64,000 nucleotides of DNA from Pratylenchus scribneri. Its lineage: Eukaryota; Nematoda; Chromadorea; Rhabditida; Pratylenchidae. This document shows, one piece after another, positions 25,001 through 35,300 of the stretch. How positions within the stretch are numbered: position 1 is the first letter of the stretch; the number at the start of each line of letters is the position of its first letter. Below the pieces are notes generated by a model. It saw only the letters and a list, made by a program, of their open reading frames with translations. It was not told where the DNA came from and did not search any database. The stretch lies in assembly GCA_030063045.1 (NCBI GenBank), contig JAQSEB010000041.1:868001-932000 (forward strand), written 5' to 3'. A program made the translations under genes and the position numbers.

Positions 25001-28000
25001 TCTGATTTTTATTCCGGAAACAATTCTGATTTTCATTCCGGAAACAATTCTGATTTTCATTCCGGAAACAATTCTGATTTTCATTCCGGAAACAATTCTG
25101 ATTTTCATTCCGGAAACAATTCTGATTTTCATTCCGGAAACAATTCTGATTTTCATTCCGGAAACAATTCTGATTTTTATTCCGGAAACAATTCTGATTT
25201 TCATTCCGGAAACAATTCTGATTTTCATTCCGGAAACAATTCTGATTTTCATTCCGGAAACAATTCTGATTTTCATTCCGGAAACAATTCTGATTTTCAT
25301 TCCGGAAACAATTCTGATTTTCATTCCGGAAACAATTCTGATTTTTATTCCGGAAACAATTCTGATTTTTATTCCGGAAACAATTCTGATTTTTATTCCG
25401 GAAACAATTCTGATTTTTATTCCGGAAACAATTCTGATTTTCATTCCGGAAACAATTCTGATTTTCATTCCGGAAACAATTCTGATTTTCATTCCGGAAA
25501 CAATTCTGATTTTCATTCCGGAAACAATTCTGATTTTCATTCCGGAAACAATTCTGATTTTCATTCCGGAAACAATTCTGATTTTTATTCCGGAAACAAT
25601 TCTGATTTTCATTCCGGAAACAATTCTGATTTTCATTCCGGAAACAATTCTGATTTTCATTCCGGAAACAATTCTGATTTTCATTCCGGTAACAATTCTG
25701 ATTTTCATTCCGGAAACAATTCTGATTTTCATTCCGGAAACAATTCTGATTTTCATTCCGGAAACAATTCTGATTTTCATTCCGGTAACAATTCTGATTT
25801 TCATTCCGGTAACAATTCTGATTTTCATTCCGGAAACAATTCTGATTTTCATTCCGGAAACAATTCTGATTTTCATTCCGGAAACAATTCTGATTTTCAT
25901 TCCGGAAACAATTCTGATTTTCATTCCGGAAACAATTCTGATTTTCATTCCGGTAACAATTCTGATTTTCATTCCGGAAACAATTCTGATTTTCATTCCG
26001 GAAACAATTCTGATTTTCATTCCGGAAACAATTCTGATTTTCATTCCGGAAACAATTCTGATTTTTATTCCGGAAACAATTCTGATTTTTATTCCGGAAA
26101 CAATTCTGATTTTCATTCCGGAAACAATTCCGATTTTCATTCCGGAAACAATTCTGATTTTCATTCCGGTAACAATTCTGATTTTCATTCCGGTAACAAT
26201 TCTGATTTTCATTCCGGAAACAATTCTGATTTTCATTCCGGAAACAATTCTGATTTTCATTCCGGAAAAAATTCTGATTTTTATTCCGGAAACAATTCTG
26301 ATTTTTATTCCGGAAACAATTCTGATTTTCATTCCGGAAACAATTCTGATTTTCATTCCGGAAACAATTCTGATTTTCATTCCGGAAACAATTCTGATTT
26401 TTATTCCGGAAACAATTCTGATTTTTATTCCGGAAACAATTCTGATTTTCATTCCGGAAACAATTCTGATTTTCATTCCGGAAACAATTCTGATTTTCAT
26501 TCCGGAAACAATTCTGATTTTTATTCCGGAAACAATTCTGATTTTTATTCCGGAAACAATTCTGATTTTCATTCCGGAAACAATTCTGATTTTCATTCCG
26601 GAAACAATTCTGATTTTCATTCCGGAAACAATTCTGATTTTCATTCCGGAAACAATTCTGATTTTCATTCCGGAAACAATTCTGATTTTCATTCCGGAAA
26701 CAATTCTGATTTTCATTCCGGAAACAATTCTGATTTTTATTCCGGAAACAATTCTGATTTTTATTCCGGAAACAATTCTGATTTTCATTCCGGAAACAAT
26801 TCCGATTTTCATTCCGGAAACAATTCTGATTTTCATTCCGGAAACAATTCTGATTTTCATTCCGGAAACAATTCTGATTTTCATTCCGGAAACAATTCTG
26901 ATTTTCATTCCGGAAACAATTCTGATTTTCATTCCGGAAACAATTCTGATTTTCATTCCGGAAACAATTCTGATTTTCATTCCGGAAACAATTCTGATTT
27001 TCATTCCGGAAACAATTCTGATTTTCATTCCGGAAACAATTCTGATTTTTATTCCGGAAAGAATTGTTCTGATTTTCATTCCGGAAAGAATTGTTCTGAT
27101 TTTCATTCCGGAAAGAATTGTTCTGATTTTTTGTATTTTCTAAAAAGATGGTAATTTTGTGTTTTCTAGAAAGAATTTTTATTTTTTTTAAATTTAACTG
27201 CTCAAAAACACAACCATCGAAATTGTAAATTCCAATTGAATCCGCCACGGAATAATTCAATACCCTTTTGGTAGGCAAATGAGCGGTCATTGATGACATC
27301 TTTAAGGCAAATTTATTTAAAAAAGAGTAGGAAATATGTGATGACCAATTATTGGGCACACCACCGCCTTCCTATTCTCTACAATTCTGGCCAACAATGG
27401 CTCCAACCAGCCTTGGGTGCATTCACAATGAGACTGGAGAGAAAAATTGAATTTTAGAGGGATTAGATATAGCCATCCGTATTTTTGTACTTTGGCCAAT
27501 TTCTAGGCAATCTTTTAAGAAGCTATTAATTAAAGCTTTTATATTATCCAGTTACTTTATGGATACATTCTATATTTATATTTAATATATCAAAATGACT
27601 GATCCTGGAAATGGAAACAAAATTGCCCAGAATTTTAAAATTTTTGGGCAATCTTTTAAGTTGGTTAATTAAACTTTAAGCCCATTTGGTTAAGCTCCTT
27701 CTGCTGGAGTATCAAAATGAATGAACCAAAAACAAATAGTAATTGGCAGAGAATCTTATGGTCAAAAATGTGGGAAAATTGTTCATATTTTAGCCTATTT
27801 TATAGCAATTTTTAATTTATGCCCATTTCTCTAAAATCCATCAATTTTTTCTAAAAGATCAATGCACTCCAAATCGGGACTTTATACTAATAGTCAAAAA
27901 TTTGCGAAGTTTAAAATTAATATCCATCTGAAATTGATTTTGCCCAATCTTGACATATTTTACAGCTTTTTTAGTGCATAATTTTTTGCTCATTCTTATT

Positions 28001-31000
28001 AAATTCTTTAACTCATCTTAATCAGGGCTATTATGTCCCAAACTTAAAGTAAATATTTTCAAATTGGATGCGCAAAATTCAGAAGATGTGAAAAATTTTC
28101 ATTCCATCAAGTTATTTAAAATTGGACAAATAATTAAAATAAATAAAATTTACATCTAAAAATGTGAGAACTTGGCCATCCGCCTCCTGGGCACCCATCA
28201 AACGAGCACGAATTAGGCCAACACGCTGCTTGGCACGCAATAATTTTGTTGGGATGGGCAAAGTTCGAACAAATTTGTGGAGATCATTATGAAGAAAAGC
28301 TGTAATATATGGAAATGGTAGCCAATAGAATATCGTAAATATTCTATTTGAAGCCCCCTCTCTATTTGAAGCCCCCATCGAAAAATTCATGTCAAAAATA
28401 ACCAATTTAGAGGTGAAATTAGGCCGAAATAAGCATTTTTTATTTCAAAAAATTCAGAAAGTTGCCACTCGGAGGGTCTCTGAAATTTATAAGCCCCGGG
28501 GCTTCTAATAGAATATTTACGGTATGCAAATATAGGGAAAAGAGTCGGGTTATCTATCTCACATCACAGATTTTGAACATTCACAAAAGCGCGTGCTATC
28601 AATGTTACAGGGACTCTTCCTGCTGACTGAGCGGGACGGTTTGTGGCGCGGCCGTTTTGTGTCGAAAGCTAATAGCTCAGCGCCTAATGAATGTTTTAGA
28701 ATGTTTTTTATATCATTTAATAAAGCAAAAAATTCTCTATCTGCCCATATAAAAAAATATAAAAGAAATTTTTACATTTTTTAAAAATCAAAAACCTTCT
28801 AAATTGACACCATTTTGCCCACTTTTATTCAATAGCTCATAACTTTCTCTAATTAGAATAATATAAAATGATTTTTATATCATTCGATAGATAATGCATT
28901 GCTCAATCAAATGAATAGAAAAGCTCTCAATATGGTTTAGATTAAAAGATGAGTTATAAAGCAAAAACTGGTCCACCACAAACCGTCGCGTACCCTCCTG
29001 CTGATGAGACATGATTCTGAGTGATTTCTATAGGAGAACTGAGAGCTCTTAAAGCTGTCTCCTAAGTCCTAAGTGACTAATTTAGAAGAAAACTACTATT
29101 GGGTGAGATTGCCCAGATAATTGGAATTGTACCTTAAAATTAGAGTAGATCATGGTCGGTTTCGATTTGAGAAAATCGATGTAATTTAAAACCGAAATTG
29201 GGAATTTTTACTCAAAAAAAGAAAATAGAAGAAACCGAAAATCAACATTTTTAAAAACGAAAAGCTAATTTTAAAATCAACACTTTTAAAAAACCAACCA
29301 CGATCTATTCTGATTAAAATTAATGAAATAAAAATAAAAAAAAACTTCGATTGGAGAAATCATCCACCAAAATCAATTGATGAAGAAGGGAATGTGGTGA
29401 ACGGTTGATGGCACTTAAGGACATATAGTAATGTACAATTTCATTGGTTTTTTTTTTGAGGATTCACCTGGTGATTGTGCGGGCTAACGTAGAAAATGCC
29501 TTAAAAAGGGAACAAATTTGAGGTTTAATTGGATGGGGGAATGTGGACTTCATTGTGGAAAACAATAATGATGGAAGTGTTTGGCAAATTTTGCACCTTC
29601 CATTTGCCATCATTTTGACGGCATTGAATTCGACGGACATCCGGCAGGGAACGATTCAATGCGATGGAATCACTGGCCAACAGATTGAACTGTTAAATTA
29701 AAAAATATCATTTCCAATTGGGGAAATTAGTGGCTTGACGCCTTTTAAAATAATTCATCAATGAGTGAACTAATTTTGATGATTTTAATAATAAATTAAA
29801 GAGCAGACTTTTGGCTATCAAATAAAATTAATTTTATTTAAATTGGTTCAAACTTGATGGAATTATGGACAAAAAACTACTGAAAAATTCGCAAATCCAT
29901 AATAAATGCCTATTTAAATGGTTTTTTGGCCATAATTCCATCAATTTTGAATCAATTTAAATAAAATTAATTTCATTTAATAGCCAAAAGTCTGCTCTTT
30001 AATTTCACACCAAAATCTTCAAAATTGTTTCAGTCCTTCATGAGTTATTATAAATGGCACGAAGTTGGGCTGTTCCCAAAATCGGGGATGGATAGAGGGG
30101 GAACCTGATTGATGGAAAAAGTGCGCTCGGATCGAGTCTCTTCCTCTGGACCAAATTCCACAGGTTTTCCCTGTTCACCGGCTCCCTGCCTTGGCGCATA
30201 TCCATTCGCGTTCAATTCCTCTATAGATGTCCAAAAATATTATCAAAATCCCAAAAAATTAGCCCACAACCGAATGTCAAATTGGCCGCCTTTTCCGCAG
30301 GCAAATTCCCATTGAAATGGCCAACCAACAATTGAATTCCTCGGCCAGCATATGAGTCGGGGTCGACGGTGGCCATGTTTGACAATGATTGGCCCGGAAG
30401 CGGACCCAACAACTGTAGGTTGAATCGATGAATTTGAATAATGTGGCAAAAAATGCAAATTACATATTTAGGTTTTTTATTGAAATTTGTCAAAATTGGT
30501 TTCAGCAGGAACTTCAAAATAGGTGATTTTTTTATTGCATTTTTCTAATGAAATTTTCTCTCCAAAAAGTGCCAAAATAGGTTAAAAAAAAGATCAAAAA
30601 TTACATCAAAAAGATGAAATAAATGTCCAAAAACATTATTTTTATGTGCTTTTCTCATCAAAATCTGATACATTCAGCAGAAAATATAGGTCAAAACCTA
30701 AAAATCTGACCCTACTCATCAGTACCCAGTCAATTATTTTGGCCCATATCTCAATGAGGCCGTAGCCAATTTGGTAAAACTATATATCATTTTAAAGCCC
30801 AAAATAGTCCTCTCAATTTGGCTATTTTAAATTGTATAAAATCCAGATTTAAAAAAAGTAACATGACTTTGAGTGGAATAAACCCAAATATTTCTTTGTT
30901 GAGGAAAATCCGCTTATTTTACAAATTATTTTAATATTCAAAAAACAATTAGAAAAGCCACTTTTTAGAGGACATTTAGGGCTTTCAAATGGCATATCGC

Positions 31001-31220
31001 CTTCCTGAATTGGTTGCTTCCTTCTCGGATATGGCCAAAAAGCGATTTATGATTAATAAATGGAAAGAGGAAAGGAATGAGCCAAACATACAGCATCCTG
31101 GGCCAAAAGTATGATCAAAGTGAGCAGTAACCAGCAAAGGAGGAAGGCACTGATTGCCAAGGCCCAAAGCAAGATTTTGTGCCGTCGCCGAAAGAGTCGA
31201 TGTGCACGCAGAAATCCCAT
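19074..31220 (-). CDS. gly: Polypeptide N-acetylgalactosaminyltransferase (GT27, mucin-type O-glycosylation)
   Basis: Twenty exons, 660 aa: 31092-31220, 30271-30412, 30105-30220, 29549-29689, 29468-29499, 29346-29413, 28154-28299, 27346-27433, 27215-27299, 22355-22417, 22152-22314, 21987-22105, 21918-21943, 21416-21498, 20898-20978, 20740-20847, 20398-20536, 19593-19621, 19374-19535, 19074-19136. All phases agree. Type II Golgi topology: short basic N-terminus, then a membrane segment at about 18-40. The catalytic domain (about 120-470) has [22 protein letters not shown], the metal-binding DSH split over a junction (about 258-260), [11 protein letters not shown] and EVWMD. The C-terminal ricin-type lectin domain (about 500-650) has QCL/GLCLD repeats. 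The family transfers GalNAc from UDP-GalNAc to Ser/Thr and is usually 560-630 aa. The 20398 donor (GC type, weak) and the 29-nt exon 18 are the least certain pieces. The intron before exon 10 contains a 4.6 kb satellite. Confidence 0.93.
19176..19354. mobile_element. Family C inverted-repeat element
   Basis: Starts TACCGTAAATTCTCTATTAG and ends CTAATAGAGAATTTATGG, an inverse match. It lies in the last intron of the GalNAc-transferase gene. Confidence 0.6.
19767..20187. repeat. 27-bp tandem array, about 15 units, in intron 17 of the transferase
   Basis: Unit ACGGTTTAAACCACATTTTG plus GTTTTAA (or GTTTGAA). The unit length is divisible by three, so both strands show an ORF encoding 9-residue repeats. 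It lies wholly inside the 19622-20397 intron, so these are not proteins. Confidence 0.9.
20560..20735. repeat. Short AT-rich tandem array
   Basis: Units of about 25-26 bp based on GAGGAAATTTTAAAAATTTT. Located in the intron between exons 20740-20847 and 20398-20536. Confidence 0.75.
21053..21352. repeat. Family B foldback repeat in a transferase intron
   Basis: Left end TTTTGGCCATATCTCGAGAA then AGATATGCCATTTTAAAGCC; right end GAGATATGGGCCAAAAG. The core GGTTTATTCCATTCAAAGAC is typical of the family. Confidence 0.75.
21557..21897. repeat. Family A foldback repeat in a transferase intron
   Basis: Starts CCAACTTGACGCCTTTTATA and ends TTTTAAACGGCGCCAAGTTG. Arms of about 145 bp meet at a short ATAGGCATTTATTATGGATT centre. 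Confidence 0.8.
22499..27125. repeat. 24-bp satellite, about 190 units, inside a transferase intron
   Basis: Unit GGAAACAATTCTGATTTTCA plus TTCC. Variants are C/T in TTTTCATT versus TTTTTATT, GGTAAC versus GGAAAC, and rare ATTCCGAT. The unit length is a multiple of three and stop-free, so ORFs of 1569, 1550 and 1481 codons appear in different frames and strands. It lies wholly between transferase exons 27215-27299 and 22355-22417, whose reading phases match across it. Variants repeat with a higher-order period: rows from about 23880-24780 match 25560-26460 at an exact 1680-bp (70-unit) offset, and a 408-bp (17-unit) pattern is visible at 24.93-25.8 kb. The last three units carry a GAATTGTT insertion. 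Confidence 0.95.
28333..28524. mobile_element. Family C inverted-repeat element
   Basis: Starts ATCGTAAATATTCTATTTGA and ends TTCTAATAGAATATTTACGG. A degenerate inner repeat CTCTATTTGAAGCCCC follows the left end. Intronic in the GalNAc-transferase gene. Confidence 0.55.
29733..30068. repeat. Family A foldback repeat in a transferase intron
   Basis: Left end CTTGACGCCTTTTAAAATAA, right end TTATTATAAATGGCACGAAG. The two arms share GAGCAGACTTTTGGCTATCA. Confidence 0.8.
30735..31040. repeat. Family B foldback repeat in transferase intron 1
   Basis: Left arm begins TTTTGGCCCATATCTCAATG; right arm ends TCTCGGATATGGCCAAAA. The core contains GAGTGGAATAAACCCAAATA. Confidence 0.75.
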
Positions 31221-32373
31221 TAGATTTTGGAAGAAAATTGTGTGGGAGGATTGGAATATGACGGCAATTTTGTGCGGGGAAGAGGAGGAGGATGGACCAG
31301 CAGAGATGAATGAGAATGGCCTTGAAGTGAATGAAGGGGAGAAGGGCAAATCATCCAAAATTGCGCGCGGATGTCCAACATTTCAATCGATTCCAATTCC
31401 GATTTATTTATGTATAAAATGGGTTGGTTCACAACAATGAATGATGTGAAAATTTTTTTTTGATCAATTTATTTAATATGTTGTAGCCGATCTCGTTTTT
31501 TTCTTACAGAAACAGTACAGTGGCAGACATTGTAGTTTGTGACCAATGGCCATATCTCAGTTCCTAGGCCACTTAGAGTTTTAATTCTTTTTCCTAGCCC
31601 TATCCCATTGCCCCTAAAACCCATGTCGGCCCGACCATAGCCCTACCCTAGTTAAATCGGTTTGAAAACCCGAAATTTCAATTGGCCATATAACCTTGGT
31701 TCAAACTTGTCAAATCTTTCTGAAATTGAAATCTTATAAAGAAAACCGACCCTGACGAATCGAATGAGCTATAGATCAAGTCTGTACGATAACTAAGAAC
31801 ATGCCGAAATCGAGATCGGCTAAAAAACGAGATCGGCTGCTACACATACATAGAGGAGATAAAAGATTGAGCAATAAATTGGAAATAATAATAAATCAAC
31901 CCAGCATATTTATTTTATTGCGTTCATTAAATTTAATTAATCCCACGCCCCACGGACACATCCAACCAAATCTTCTTTAATTCCTTTAAAAATTCCGGTA
32001 AAATATTATTCAATTTAAAAACTTTATAGTATTATTTATAATTTTGTTCTATCAATCTTTTTTTCTAAAACATTTGAAACTATTCAAAGTTGATCTACAA
32101 ATTTTTGCGCACAGAATGATTTCTACATATTCAATTAAATATTTAGTCAATTATAGCCGGCCATCTTCTGCTGGTCCTCATTTGTGTTTTCCGTTACAAG
32201 AAAAAATGTTAATCAATTTATATCAATTAGGTGGCCTCTTGGTCATTGGGTTTGGACTTTTTTTACAATAAAAATATTAATCAATTTATACACATAAAAG
32301 AATTGGAACAATAAATAGAAAAAATAAAAATCAACCAAAATTCCATTCAGTTTAATTATAATAATTAATTTAA
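31221..32373. other. Intergenic region
   Basis: Between the transferase start and the GPCR stop. I see no exons, arrays or paired inverted repeats here. The first 300 bp are GC-richer and likely include the transferase promoter and 5' UTR. An upstream in-frame ATG at 31358 would add 46 residues to the transferase N-terminus, which would be unusual for a type II Golgi enzyme. Confidence 0.5.
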
Positions 32374-35300
32374 TCATCGAGTGCCCGATCTGGCATGGAA
32401 TTTGCTGCTCACAAAATGTTGACATTGTTGTGGCAATTGTGCATCATCACCGCCCAATGCCGTCGAAATTGTCCTCCTCTCCTCCTCAATTTCTGTCCCA
32501 AATCTTTGATGTTGCCTTCCTTGTTGTTTTTGTGGTCTCAAAATGAATTCAGCTTGATCACCGCTTCCGCCACTCGCAGTCCCTTGACTCGGCCTTTTGC
32601 GCCCTGTTTGAAAGCCTTTTTGGCTTTCTTGCCTGAAAATTCAATTTTTATAAATTATATTCAGATTTTCGGTAAAGGGACAATTTATGGCCATTCTTTT
32701 GGCCATATCTCAACGAGGCAATTGCCAATTCTGTAAGGGGATATACCAATAGAAAGCCCTAAATGTGCTCTACAAAATGGCCTATTTAAATTGTATAAAA
32801 TCCAAATTTTAAAAAAAGTTACATGTCTTTGAGTGGAATAAACCCGAATTCGTTTGTTGGAGGAAAAGCCGCTAATTTTACAAATTATTTTAACATTTCA
32901 AAAAACAAATTAGAAAAGCCACTTTTTAGAGGACATTTAGGGCTTTCAAATGGCATATCGTCTTCCTGAATTGGTTGCTTCCTTCACGAGATATGGCCAA
33001 AAGAATGGTCCTGGCCAGTATTTTAAAAAGGTGGCAATGGTATTTTGAATTTACCGGCTTCTTTTTACTGGTAAAAGTATATTGAAATGGGAGTACTGAT
33101 ATATCCTATTTTGTCAAATTTTTTACAAATATTCACCTGCCCAAAATGTCCCTTAGCCGGCTATACACTGGGTTGCCCTCCATTTTTCGTTGCATCGATC
33201 GTCGCCACTGGGAATGTGCTTGACGGATTGGCCGATTGAATAGGGTGAAAATGGCTGGATAGGCGGCACAACTCACGTAGGGCATCAAATGCACGTAGTA
33301 CATGGCAATTACGGCTTAAATAATTAATAATTGAAATTTAAATAGGAATGGGCATCTGCGAACAGCCCAATTTTTGTCATTGGGTTAACTTGACGCCGTT
33401 TAGAATAACTCATCGAGGAGTGAACCAATTTTGGTGATTTTAGTACCAAATTAAAGAACAGACTTTTGGCTATCAAATGAAATTATTTTTATTTAAACTG
33501 GTTCAAAATTGATGGAATTATGGCCAAAAAACTACTGAAAAAATTCGACAATCCATAATGAATGTCTATTTAAATGGTTTTTTGGCCATAACTTCATCAA
33601 TTCTGAATCAATTTAAATAAAATTAATTTCATTTGATAGCCAAAAGTCTGCTCTTTAATTTGATATTAAAAATCATCAAAATTGGTTCAGTCCTTGATGA
33701 GTTATTTTAAACGGCGTCAAGTTGGCCCCACGCCGAGATGGGGGGTCTGTTTCCCTCTGGGCATTTGACCAACTTTGTTTGTTCATTTTCAACTGGAACA
33801 GTCGCTGTGCGTACATGCCCACCCAATACGGGGTCCAACAAATCAAATAGACGGCGGCCAACACCACCACCGTCACCACCACACGTTTTATGACGGCCAT
33901 CGACGGCGAGGGTTGATGATGATTGTGGCCATTATTATTGTTGTTGTTGGCCATTTTTGGCCCAACAATTGGACCATTTGGATGGGAATGATGCGAGGAA
34001 ATGGTATTCGATGGATTCTGGCTTAACAACTCCTTTCGGCGCCATAGGAAATATGGCACCGAGGCGTACCAAAAGAGGAAACCGGCGAACGGGATGCAAT
34101 AACTGTGCGGAAAATGGCAAAATAAATAGTAGAAATATGGATGAGAATGGGCTAGTTTGGCCCGGGGAAATGCCATTAAGAGAGCGATTTTTAGGTTTTT
34201 GAATTTTTGTAAAAATCAAATTTAATTAGAAAGATAAATAAATAATTTATTTCATGTTTTTGACTTAATTTTTGAGCTATTTTACCTATTTTGGCCCTTT
34301 TTTCTGGGAAAATTACTTTAGAAAAATTTAATAAAAAACTAAAAATCATCTATTTTGAAATTCCCAAAAATTATATTTTGGCAAATTTTACAAAAAAAAA
34401 AACTAAGCAATAATTTTATGGAATGAGATTAATGATCAATTTGGCCTAAAGGAAATATGTCAATAATAATAAGGAACGAATTTTTGGTTGCAAAATCGTC
34501 AAATTGCATATTTATTAGTTTTTTTTTTTTTTTGAGAAATTTACCAAAATAGCTTTCGGGAACCTCAAAATAGGTAATTTTTAATTTTTTTATTGCATTT
34601 TTTCTAATGAAATTTTCCCCCAAAAAGTGGCCAAAATAGACAAAATAGGTCAAAAAAAAATAAGTCATCAAAAATGAAATAAATGCTCGAAAATATTATT
34701 TAATTTATGTGTGTTTTTCTCATCAAAATTCATATAAAAAATATGTTAAAATGTAAAAATCCATTTTCTATTAATTGACTCATCAATCAAATGGCTGACC
34801 TGGTTATGCTGACCACAATATTGAACAATAATTCAACGCTGGGCGGAGGCAGGAATGCACATTTTCGTACAAATCTATGAGAAAAATAAGATATAAAATA
34901 ATGAATTAAAATGGAATGAAACTAACAATTCCTGGCGATTGGCCAAATCACGGCGGACAACAATTTCGGAGACCTTTAAACGTTTTTTTTTGTGTCACAT
35001 TAAAATGGGTAGCATTTATTTTGGGAAAGAATTATGTATAACGGTTCACAATTGTTTGTCCTGGACCCCTAAACCATATAACACAATCGATAGATCTCAT
35101 CAAAACGTGTCGATTGATATATATTTGTCAGGGTTTGAACAAAAATTAAAAGGGTATTAAACCGTTTTAACCGATTTTTTTATTTTTTAAACCGTTTGAA
35201 CCGTTTTTCTATGTGGTTTTAAACTATTTGAACCATTTCTATATTTTTGGTTTTAAACCATTTGAATCGTTTTTATATTTTTAGTTCAAAATTTAATTAA

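Noticed and set aside
22499..27125. CRISPR-like regular repetition
   Set aside because: Units are contiguous with no unique spacers and no cas genes, and the context is a eukaryotic intron.
22445..27359. Giant repetitive ORFs (about 1480-1570 codons) on both strands
   Set aside because: They arise from a stop-free 24-bp satellite inside a transferase intron. Flanking exons 27215-27299 and 22355-22417 splice across it in phase.
31221..31358. Upstream ATG extending the transferase N-terminus by 46 residues
   Set aside because: It would place a Ser/Phe-rich segment before the short basic cytoplasmic tail typical of Golgi type II enzymes. The ATG at 31220 gives the expected layout.
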